Made by a program: the position numbers and the translations under genes. Below the pieces are notes generated by a model. It ran no database searches and had not been told where the DNA came from. It saw nothing but the letters and a program-made list of their open reading frames with translations. Shown in pieces: positions 1 to 11,000 of a DNA stretch of 64,000 nt (its first letter is position 1; each line of letters starts with the position of its first letter). The stretch is from NCBI GenBank assembly GCA_013399015.1, contig VWZX01001688.1:4552220-4616219 (forward strand). Reading direction: 5' to 3'. Origin of the DNA: Galbula dea (Eukaryota > Chordata > Aves > Piciformes > Galbulidae).

Positions 1-596
1 GTAAACAGAACTAATTTACCCCCTGCTTCTTTGAAACAGCTGCTGACAGCTGCACTATAATTCAATCATGGATCTTTGCAGTGCAGACTGCAAAACATAT
101 TCATATTTTTCTCTATTCCTCCCTCTCTGTTATATTTGGACCAAGGGAGTCACACCAAATAGCAACATGTTCTGCTTCTGCCCATACATAGAGAGTGATC
201 TACATGGCAACAGAAGCTCAGGATGAAATATTTCTCAGCCATAAAGGTTCTTTGAGTACAGGGGGAATAACCACACAGATACGCAATGTTGTTGGGATGT
301 CTTTTGTAAAGTTGCAATGATTTATTTTACTAGTTTGTACAAAAGGCTTCTGACAACTGCTCTGTGAAAAGAACCAGAAACATGTATGCATTTTTGCCAA
401 CTGTTAATAAATATCTTCTTAAATAAGGAAACAAATGTGTTTAGGAACCGAGAATCATTTTTCCTGGATGTGACTGAAAAGGAATTCAGAGATGGAAATA
501 AATAATTCTTCCACTTGTGACAACTATTTACATAAAAATGTACAAACAGTGAAGCTGATGTTAAGCCTAGCTACAGAAATCCTGTTATTATGTTTA
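1..596. other. Downstream flank of BMP7
   Basis: AT-rich sequence with no recognisable gene. A further minus-strand AATAAA lies at 326-321 but without an evident G/T-rich follow-up. If it is used, the 3' UTR would extend to here. Confidence 0.5.
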
Positions 597-662
597 GAAA
601 AAAAACCAACAAACAAACCAAACAAAAACCAAAACAGAAACAATCCCCACATAATATTTAAT
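597..662 (-). terminator. BMP7: Candidate distal poly(A) site of BMP7
   Basis: Reading the minus strand, ATTAAA (662-657) is followed within about 15-60 bases by a 47-base G/T-rich tract (643-597), seen on the plus strand as an A/C-only stretch broken by one G. A hexamer followed by a downstream GU-rich element is the standard vertebrate layout. Cleavage would fall near 630-645. Confidence 0.4.
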
Positions 663-1537
663 ATATGAATCCTATACAGCAAGATACCGTGGTCCAAGTT
701 AAAAATGCAATACACCAACGCAGTGACCACCAACACTGAAACACCCACAAGAAAAAACTAATCCTTGACTACTAAATAATGGAAGTTTAGGCATGATTAG
801 CTTTTAACTTTCTAGGCAGCACCTTAATTTCCTTTAGGAGGTTTACAGAAGCACTGGTGTAGATATGTATACAATGTCAAAAGACACTTCCAAAGTGTGT
901 GATTTCAATACCTCGCTCTAAATGAGATGGACTGAGGGCACTTTTGGCTATTGATAGTAGATGATCTTATCTGCAGGCTCCAGGAAGAGATGGTCTTTTG
1001 GCTTCAGTGTTGTCCTGTCACTTGGCTGGCTGTAACTCCTCGGCCCAAGTCTCACCTTGGGGCTTGCAGAGCATGTGTGCCATAGCCAGGCTGCTCCTAC
1101 AGACGTTTGAGTCACCTGGGCTAGAAGCTGGGCACGTCTAGCAGTGTGGCTACTGCTCACCAAGGCACGGGTCCAAAACCTACCAACGTCTTGGAGAGAC
1201 TTCCACTTTCCCATGAGCCTAACCCTGCTACTGAGAAAACTGCTGGGAAAACACCAATTGACTTAAATGAGATTAGAATTAGACTATCAGAAACAAGTTT
1301 CCAAATTATTTCATAGACAGTAACTTTTTTTCTTCCTTTGCTTATTCTTTTTTTAAAGTGAGGCATCTGGTCTGGATTTGATCTGTGACTTAAAGGAAGA
1401 GCAGTGAGTGATTTCCAGAATCAAGCAGTTGTGTTCATTTATCTTCCAGCTCTCCTCTGAGGCAAAATAGGGAGCCAAGTTCCCACTGTGGCTGCATCAC
1501 CCTGTCCGCTCCCTGAGCAGAAAACCATCTCCAGGGA

Positions 1538-1744
1538 TTTATTACTTTCCGGACCTAGATGTTTGAGGTTTAGGTTTCAGAAATTTGGAGATTTAGAGCT
1601 GGGTGTGCTGTGGACCTGGTGTTTTATTGTACAGAATTTTCTTTTTTGTCTGCTGAGTGAAATTTATTCCAGTCCTACTTTTGTAACTGCAATGTATGCC
1701 AAAGTGTTGAATTAGTTTGTGATTGGTTATTGCTACTTTTTATT
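1538..1744 (-). terminator. BMP7: Cluster of four AATAAA hexamers, candidate proximal poly(A) zone
   Basis: Minus-strand AATAAA occurs at 1744-1739, 1668-1663, 1628-1623 and 1543-1538, all within 207 bases and about 1.2-1.4 kb after the stop codon. A TGGTTTTCTG stretch follows the last one. This could give a shorter transcript form. Confidence 0.35.
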
Positions 1745-2546
1745 CTTCATCATAACAACTTGAATTGAGTTTTAATCACTTAAGTGGGATGTTTGTGTAA
1801 CCTGTGACTTTAAAAGAGGGAAAAAGAAAAGCCTTGAGGGGACAGTTTCTTGCTCCTGGTTCCAGCTTGGTGGTGTGGCTCTTGACAGCGTTTTGTTTGG
1901 GTTTTTTTAAAGGTGAAGCCAATAATAGATTAGGGGATTTATCATAAACACTGACCCTGGGGAGTGAGGTTTCCTACCTTGTTCCTAGCTGAGACTGTGT
2001 GATGCTGGGTGTATGTCCCAGCTTACAGCACCTTCTCCACTTGTGCCTCTGGATTTTTTTGAAAAGTGTTGGAACTTGTTCTGCCAGTGAAGTCAATGGA
2101 GATTTTCCAAACAGGAGCAGGATCTTTAGCTGGCTTTCACGGCTCCATAACTGCTTAGGATATCTCAGCTAAACATTAGGCTTAATCCCTGTTTCTTAGC
2201 GTTTTGCTGCTTTCCCATTTCAAGTTCATAGCAAATTCTAATCCTTTCTAGTTGCTAGAGGAAATTTCTTTCCTTGTTGATTGGAAAAAGTATACCCAAG
2301 AAGTCTTGCTCTTTGGAATTATTTTCTTCAGTTCTTTTGCTTGTTAATTAGAAAACTTTTTTTTCTTAGACTGATCTGTCCTTTGAATTTTCATCAATCC
2401 AGACACAGCTTTTGCTACTGTAGTCTAAAACTGGAAGATCCATGTAACTAATAGTTTGTTTTGCTTATGAAATTGAAGCAGAGGGATGGAAGTAATCATT
2501 CTCTAACAAAATACCTGTTCACCCCAGGTATATTTTGTTCACTTAT

Positions 2547-2552
2547 TTTATT
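2547..2552 (-). terminator. BMP7: Single AATAAA near the stop codon
   Basis: A minus-strand AATAAA lies about 415 bases after the stop. It could serve a short 3' UTR, but single hexamers arise often in AT-rich sequence. Confidence 0.2.
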
Positions 2553-2964
2553 GCAAACTGTGTTACAATAACTACACATGCTTATTAGTCACAGCACATT
2601 CTCACCTTGGATAGATAATTATTTTTTAACTCACAATCAGCACTGGTGAGTTTGCAATCTTCAGAAAGATTCATTTGCAAAAGTATGTACTGTAGGAGCC
2701 AATTTTGCAGGCAGATTTGGTTTTAAATGGTTTCTCTGGCTTGTTTCAGTTTACAAGCTCATTGTCTGTAATAAACTAAAACAAAATGTGTTCAAATGCC
2801 ACTTAGATCCAGAAACTGTTCCATTGTCTTGAACTTTCAGAAGCCCAGTCCTAAAAACTGTTTGGGATTTTTTAAACCCATTGCTGGAGTGCTAACCTCT
2901 TTCCCTCCCCCACACAGCCATACAAAACCACTCTTTACAAATAACTTTTTTCTTTCCTACAAAT

Positions 2965-3114
2965 CTAATGACAGCCACATGCTCGTACCACCATGTTCCT
3001 GTATTTTTTTAAGATAACATTGGAGCTGTCATCAAAATAGAGCACTGAGATGGCATTGAGTTGTGTAGGAGCGCAGCAGGGTTTCGGCACAGTCTCTGGG
3101 TTTATAAAGTGAAC
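2965..3114 (-). CDS. BMP7: BMP7 coding exon 7: C-terminal end of the ligand and stop
   Basis: 150 bases, residues 390-438 plus TAG at 2967-2965. It encodes VHFINPETVPKPCCAPTQLN, then the strand AISVLYFDDSSNVILKKYRN, ending MVVRACGCH. It holds cysteines 402, 403, 435 and 437. The acceptor is ACCCCAG-type (CCCCAG|GTT). The piece is short and overlaps longer meaningless frames, so a simple frame-length search misses it. It was found by reading the minus strand upstream of exon 6's partner sequence. Confidence 0.97.
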   Translation of the reverse strand, partial: VHFINPETVPKPCCAPTQLNAISVLYFDDSSNVILKKYRNMVVRACGCH

Positions 3115-5003
3115 CTGGGGAATGAAAGTAGAAGCATGTTAAGATTTATTTTTCCCTTCTTCTCCATCATATTTTTCTTTCCCAGGCAACCTCCCATCTG
3201 TCCCACACACACTCTGACGTGTTTCCAACACCTGGCTTTGTGTACAAACATCTCGAGATGTCCCCTGCATGTACCGAGGCTGATGCACGCACCCAAGTCA
3301 GATCTAGCTGGAGATCTTTCAGTGAGGCAGGTTTTCATTAGACAAGTCCTGTTTGTCAGAGCAATCAGTGCTCTGCAGAAGTGCACCAGTTACGAGAAAC
3401 TCTGCAGGACGTGCAGATGAGGTTTTGTGACAAATCTCATCAGCTCTGGGCAGGAGGCCCTGTCCCTGCAACTGGCAGCACCGAGAGCGGGTGCCCTGTG
3501 CTCCCTCCTGTGGGACCTCCAAGGAGAGAAGGGAAAAAGCAAACAAAAAGCGATTTACCAGAGGAAAAACATGCAGACACTTACTCCCTTGGAAACATAG
3601 ATACTTTTAGTTTACCTGATACTTTTTGCAACATTGTTCTTAGATATGCACAGGACATGGGATTTAGATGAGAAAGTGGAGCGAGCCTCCTCGTGCCCTG
3701 CAGATGTCTCCAGGGTGCCTGGGCTGTGTAGGGAAAAGCACCTTGGCAGCTCAGCTGAGGTGCTGCCCAGCTAGAGTACTTGGGACCAGCATGTCTTCTG
3801 GCCTGAGCCAAGAGCTGTGTTGCATTGGCTTTGGTGACACAGCTGGGGCTGGGTGGCCCCCAGCCAATAGTCTCCCTGAGCACAGGTGCTGTGTCATAAG
3901 GACACACCAGCTCAGGGCTCCTATCCCAGACATCTTTGCACAATTTCAGAAAACAAATACACCCACAGAACGGATGGGTTGTGTAAATTTGGGATTCACC
4001 GACCCTTTCCCTCAGTCTGCCCCCAGATGGGCTTTTGGCAGCAGCATACAGCGGGTCCCTACAGAGTTTTTATCAAGAGATGCTGACAGTGGGTCTCATG
4101 TCGTGCTCTTTGCTCCCAATACAGTGGGACTGTACCACCCTTAGTCTATCATAGGGCCCTTTTACACTGGAGAGAGCATGTCAACGCTTGTAGCAAAGAC
4201 AGGGAAATTCTAGGCCAACTATTAATTCAGGCCACTTGGCTAGACATGTTGAGCCAAGATGCTGCAGGCATCTGAAGCTAATTCAGATCTTCCTTTTCTT
4301 GTTAGCTTAGAGACTTTTCTTTTTTGGTGTATGAATTTATTTCTGAGTAGCACCTATCAGCTATAACTCTGTACAGGGAGCCATAGTGCACCTACCAGTG
4401 TCTGTACAATGGCATGGTTTGTAGCGTTCATGTATGAATTCAGTGGGAAAGCACATTCTCCTTCACAGTAATAGGCAGCGTAGCCCTCCGGAGCGATGAT
4501 CCAGTCCTTCATTAAATTGAGAAGAAAAACAAACATATTGTGCAGTGAAACAAAGTAAAACTGCATGTAAATCTATCCTAAATTCATACATCCACCTACA
4601 ATTACAGTGGCACACTAGCCTTCCTAATGCTATCTCATCCACTTCTAAAGCTTTTCCTGGAAATGTGCCCATAGAATCCTTATGGCTGGAGTAGCTGAAC
4701 TTGGGGTTTAATTGTTTGTCCACTCGGCATCGTCCTCCTGGCTATCCACAAGGATCACTTCACCCATCACTGAAATGCAGGAATCAGCTTTCAGAAACAA
4801 AAACCTTGGAGGTTTAAAAGAATCAATAGATGAAAATAGAGAGCTGTATGTGTCCAGCACTGCCAAAGGAAATTCAGAGCCATAGTTTCTTAAAAAGACC
4901 CAAGTATTTTAAGGTTCTAGCCAGTCTTACACTAAATATTTGTATACTCTAAACTCACAAAAGCACTTCTTAAGAAGGCAATATACTTTTTTTATCACTC
5001 AGA

Positions 5004-5040
<37 letters not shown>

Positions 5041-8000
5041 GTTATTAGCTTGGTCTCACTATTGCAGCTCACTAAGTGATGTGCAAAGGCACCCTGGTCA
5101 TGCACAGCCCTTACCTGCCACCCCAGGTCCCTGAAGCTGACGTAGAGCTCGTGTTTCTTGCAGGCTTGTCGCTGGTCACTGCTGCTGTTCTCTGCAAGGG
5201 GAGAATGGTTGGCTGTAAGGCTCACTGCATGCCCCAGCACCCACAGCCCTCAGCAGTGCCCCAACAAGAAGCAACTGCTCAGCTGGTGCACCTGTGGCTT
5301 TTTTTAAACATTTTCAGTTCTAGTCATAAAATAATGGCTGGGTTCAATAGGTATGAAATGCCTCTCTGGCTTTTTGTGCAAAGCTAACAAAGGCCTGGGA
5401 AAATAGCTTTTTTTTTTTTTCTTCTGGGCTTCCACTGATCTCATATTAGCAAAAAGCAGATCTCTCTGCCTATAGAAAAGGAGAACCTGTGAAAGGAGTG
5501 ACAAGGCAAGGAATTGTTTACCTATTGTCTAAATTCCTGTCTTTGAATCACCTGTGTTAGTGGCGAAAGTTGCACCTTCAGGACTAAAAAAGCAATACAT
5601 GACATTAAGGTAATGTGGAATCTGTTCTTCCACACTTCTTACAAGGGGTGACAATTCTGAAGCCAAAGAATCATGGATCCTAACAGCCATAACTATAAGT
5701 GCAGTTTTAGAGTTGTGTCCATGCTGGACATACAGCCTGAGCTGGAGACCCAAACTGAAGTACCAGCAAATTATTTTTTCAACTCTTGCTGCTGGAAGCT
5801 AACTCAACGCTGGGTCCCCAGACTGGAAGCAGGACACTGGTTACAGGCACTTTTCTAACCTATTCGCTGAAGTAAAGAATTCTTTTGTCTGCCACCCATC
5901 CTTTAAAAATTTAATTGACAGAGCAAATAGATATAAAAAGGCACACTTAAACAGCAGAACACCATAAGGGCAGCAGAAAACCATCATTAGTTCTAGGAAT
6001 TACCATATTAAATACAGGGAAGCTGCAACAAGACTGGTGGGAAAGAGTTCTCCGACAGCTTTGCAGGTAACCCCAAGCAAAGGTGAGTTGTGTAAGATGA
6101 TATTGTGCCCTATGTTGTCCTTTTCCTTCTACCTCTTGCAAGCCCTTCTTCCATGCAGTGAAGCACTCACAGAAATGGATGTGGAATTTGCTGCTGCCCT
6201 CACCAGAGCTAGCCCTGCACTGTGGTTCTTTCTGGGAAAGTCACCAGGGGCCCCTTCTTCTGAGGTATCTGATAGTTAAGCCACGTTTCTATTTCAAATG
6301 TCTGAAGGAGTTTTCTTCCATATTAGGAAGCACAACACCCCCCAAAATAGCTGTGGTTATCCTGAGCAATGAATGGGCTTTCCCCCCTCCATGAAAAACT
6401 TCTGGGACTACTAAACTTTTGGGGGGAGCTAAACTTAAAACCACGAAGTCTGAACATCTACAGCATTTTGATTCAGATACACTGAAATATTTTGTTTTGA
6501 TCACTTCCTGATTGCTTTAATGTAATTATCTTACATTTCAAAATGAGAATTTATTTCATATGGGAGAAGAGGAGACTTTCTAGTGAGGTGCTTTTTAATT
6601 TTTTTTTTACATTAGACTAAGAAATCTCTCAGTTTAACATTGTTTCAAAGAAACATTATTTTTCTAACTGTTCTGAAATAATCCCAAATCTTTTTAAACC
6701 GGCACCTGAGCACTAGTGGTAGACCAAAGAGACAAAAACCAGAATTGAACATGGGAGAAACTCTTTCCATGTTATCCCATGCCCAGAAACACAGACCCAG
6801 CAACCCACACTGTACCTGCAACATTTGACACCCGGAAAGCTTCCTGGTTCTTTGGTGTTTTGGATCGATTCTGGCTCCTTTGTTTCCCTCCTGTGGAGCG
6901 AATGCTGCGGAGATGGACCTCGGTGGCTTTGAAGAAGGCCACTGTGAAGGGCTGCTTGTTCTGTGGGCCATGCCTTCCAATAAGACCAGCCAGTTTGGGA
7001 TTGATGCTTTGTCCTTAAGAACAGAATGGATCAGTCAGAGGGACTGCAGTAATTTTTCATTTCAGCAGCCACAGAAAAGGTAACAAGAAGGAGAGCTGCT
7101 CTCTGGCTGGTAAGGGTGATCCTTAGGCATGTCTATGTGTTGATCCACCAGGGGCCTGGACTTCACCAGCAAAGCTGCTTCTGACAAGAGCACCTCAGCA
7201 CAGCTTACTTATATCTGTGCATAAAAGTTACATAAAATAGTCCTACATACAATTATTTTGCCCTAAATCCACTTAGCATTAACTTTTCCTGCATTCTTTT
7301 GAGGGGTTTCTGTAAGTTCACCAACCTATAATTTGAAGTGATCCTATAAAAGGAACCATAAAACTCAGCCCATAGGAACACTAAATACCCACTGAAAGGT
7401 TATTAACTTAAAATAAAAATGCCTTGTATGAAATGTTGTCAGAGTTCCAGCTATACTGTAGCTGAGAGAAATAAGTAGTTGAGATGTTCAGAGACATTTT
7501 GCTTATTGCTGTATCTCAGCACTACTGTACCTCATAACTTTGTTGCAAAATTGTTGCTTACCATTCATGCTTCCTCTGTTTTGGGCTTTTAAAGTAATTT
7601 GATTTTTTAGTAGAAGATGATTAGGTGGTTTCTCTGTAGGATTAAATCAATCATTTACAAAAAAAAAAACACAAGGAGGGAGTGGCAGTGGGAAATTTAT
7701 TATTTCTCCCTGTTACCTCCCAAGGATGTCTGGGTGCTGTTATGAAATGCAGGGCTAATATCCAGAATTATTCTGTTCCAAGCTACTGAGTAGTGTTGCT
7801 AAGTCAAAGTCACATTAAAGGCTTTTGTGATGCTTTTGCTAAGGACAGAGGTTGGGCTTATCAGCCACAAATCAAATATTCCAAAGGACAACTTACACTT
7901 TCCTAGAGAAGCCCTGGGCCGCCTGGCAGGGAGGGCAGGCAAAGGGTTCTACAGTCCACTGCCAAAAATGTCCTTATCCTACTATCCTACTCCTTATCCT

Positions 8001-11000
8001 ACTATCCTTTCTGACTACTGTGCAAAAAGACACTGAAACCTGAAGTATTTCCAGGCAATATTCTATAACTGCCGGTTTTAAGATGAGTAAAGTGAACACC
8101 AAGGCTTATAAATTATTGTCTCTATAGAATTGCTTTCATCTTTGCTCTTGCACATGGCCAAAAGACTGGTAAATGTGACAGACCCAGAAAAAGGGGCTGT
8201 GGTTAAAGATCGTGGCCAAGAAACAGACCAGCCTCGGCTGGAGTCCAGTTCCTGTTATTCCAGGAGTGTGCAGCCCTGTATGCAAGCCCCACACTGCAGC
8301 ATATGAGATCTGTGGAGAGGACTGTCTCAGGAGGGGTTTTAATGGAGCTCAGAAGTAAGACAACTGCCCAGCATGGCCAGGCCTTGCAAACTAGATAAAG
8401 CAAAACTTAGGGCATCAGGAAAGCTTGGGTGAAAACAGCAAATGCAAAAACTCATCTATGTAAATTTGTGTGTGGACACACATCAACTTCTTCACCTTCT
8501 GCTTAAGTTCCTTTCCAGAAACTTCTCCAGTTTTTTATCTTAAATATTTGAGGCTGAGCCCAAAAAGTGGCTAATGCTAAATATCTAAATAGTTCCACTT
8601 GTGCCCAGGCTTTGCCAGATTGAAGTCTTTTCCAGAGAACAAGCTCAGCTGCAGGAGTTAGAGCTCTCTAACACTGTTCCTATGGCTTTTCCTGCTCCTT
8701 CACAGCAGCCTTTCTGCTTCCCAAAGCTGTTTAAACTACCAAGTACATCTACAACTGTGTTTTTTCCGACATAAACTATTTTACCTTTAGTATGTGTCTA
8801 GAGAGTAGGTTAGCAGTATGCAGTGAGGGGACCCAGCTTCACACTAATATGTTTAATGGATTGGCATCAGGGCAGCAGTACCATTTGGCCAATGAATTCC
8901 TCATTTAACACCAACATGTCATGTTCAAGACTAGTATGGTGGCAATGTTTCCTTAGGGGGAAGAAAAAAGGTATGCAATATTCTGTGTGTAAATAGTATA
9001 TTTCTTTTTAATAAAGATAGGAAATAGCCACTTTCTAACTTCCCTATAGATCCAGAAAGCGAGGTTAAACACAAGGGCATGTGTAGTCACCACTAGACAG
9101 TGATAAACCTCTCCCAAAAGAACTAAAGCTGTGCTCTTGGACCAGAGGGCATGGCTTTATCTGCCTTTATGAACCTGCTTTGTTAATACTGTCAAAAATG
9201 GGATCTTAAGTAACAAAGTAAGTAAACCTAAGCAGGCAGCTGCTGTTCCCACGTGCTGCTGCTGAGCAAGGCGTATTGGGTGCTGGGCTGAGAGCTTGCT
9301 GAAGGCTACTGAGTCATTCCAACATTTCTTTTGCTTTGTTGCTTGAGCTGATCCCCATTTTCTGAAAGTAAACAAATACCCTTTGATTCCACCCTAGTTA
9401 TACACGTTGATAGAGTTTTTGGCAAGATTATAAAGAAATAGAAAGATCAGTGAAATTCATTTCTTTAGTATAATTTCATCTGGACAGTGCTCCTGATGTC
9501 AGGGGTGGTTTTTTAATAGGTTGCATTGGCTTCATGATTACAGATCTCTATGTAACAACAGAAACAAAAAATATTTTGGGTTTTTACTAATTCTCTTAAA
9601 GCTTTGGGGATTGCCCAAGCATATAGTGTTGCATCAAAATCCTGCTGTGTTATGATTGTCATAGAAGTCCAGGTGTAAAAGCAGCTTTCTTGTTAGCACG
9701 CACAGTTGGTCTAAATCCAAAATGAAACTTGGGGAGCAAGGAAGGACATGTCCATGACATTCAAAACAGAAAAAAACAATTTGTGTATGGTGGAGAAATG
9801 AGAGTGCAAAGGTGTGCTGGCAGGGTATTTGGTTGCAGAAGACAAGCAGACAACTGAGTCCTGTATCTCTGTATTTACTTTTTAAACACTGAAGTTGGCA
9901 TTTCTAACTTTAATGACAGACTGATTAAAGTATTTTGTTAATCTGTTCTGAGAAAGCAGCAAGTTAGTTAACAAAGGATTGAAATAATAAACTCAGCTAG
10001 ACTTCTCATGAGTGAAAAAAAGATACCAGATTTCTAATTTTTATTCAGTCAAATAACAGATGAGAATGCACTTATCACTGAACCTGGGAATTTCTGTCTT
10101 TGGCTGCTCTGTTAGATTTGGTTGAATGCTTTTAAGGGTCCACTTCTAACTGCTCCAGCAGAGCAGACAGCTACTGTGAGCAAAGTTGCAGCTTTTCTTC
10201 AGATTCAGGTTCCCGAAAAGTCTCCACTGAATTCTGTAATGTGCTCATAAATCAGCTGCCTTCCTCCTTAATGCTGAGAAAGGGGATTGACTTTTGCTGT
10301 AAAATCACTAGGTGAGGATGGGGGAGGACAGAGCAATAAGACTTTATTGGTAGAAGGGTGTGACACTGTAGTAACCATAATGTTTGGAGGTTTTAAGCCT
10401 ATTTCCAGCTATCACTTTCTGTGGTCTCTGGATTGGGGATTGATGGTTTTCCTGTACATGAAGCATGATTGAACAAATTTGCCCTGATCATGGACACAAC
10501 ATCTGTACTTCTAAGTATTTTGTTTAGGAAGAAAACTGTAAACTCAAGTGCCTGAAGATGGGTTAAGATTGTCTTGGCTGTTAATTTGCCTTATTGTTTT
10601 ATCTTTAAGAGTTAAGATTAATTTGTAAATCACAATTGAATTTGAATCTTTATACAAAGATGGGAAAAGGCATCTGTCATTGGGGTGGGGACTAGTAACT
10701 TCCATGGTGAAGCTTCTGCTTTGTATCTGTGTTTGGGTTTCTGCATTCACTGATCACTCAGAAAGGGCAGGTTAAAACAAACCCTGTGCACTTCTCTTTG
10801 CACAGGTCTGACATGACTAAAATCATCCTTTCATGTAGATGACTCTCTGTAGTGCTGTGTACAGTCTAAGCAAAATACTGCTTACTGGAAATGTTCATAT
10901 ATTGCATAAAAAACAATAGCAAGTGATATCATAGATGGATATCTGGAGAATGAAAGTATGTCCTTAGATAACTACATTGAGTTCTATATTAATTTTGAGC

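Larger units (their letters stand above)
635..2964 (-). other. BMP7: Probable BMP7 3' untranslated region
   Basis: This is AT-rich, non-coding sequence directly after the stop codon. The far boundary is set by the most distal convincing poly(A) arrangement (ATTAAA at 662-657 on the minus strand followed by a G/T-rich tract). Length would then be about 2.3 kb, in the range I recall for mammalian BMP7 3' UTRs. Shorter ends are possible because AATAAA hexamers occur at 2552-2547 and in a cluster at 1744-1538. There is no RNA evidence here, so only the start is firm. Confidence 0.5.

Noticed and set aside
3319..4144. Open frames up to 158 codons in intron 6
   Set aside because: Flanked by proven BMP7 exons with good splice sites. 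The translations are low-information and match no family I know.
5008..5036. The A29 run as the tail of a processed pseudogene or SINE
   Set aside because: No gene-like or SINE-like body and no flanking target-site duplication can be seen next to it.
2965..5191. BMP5 or BMP6 as the identity of the gene
   Set aside because: The residues at the family's variable positions (SYMNATNH, HFINPETV, final RACGCH) are those of BMP7.
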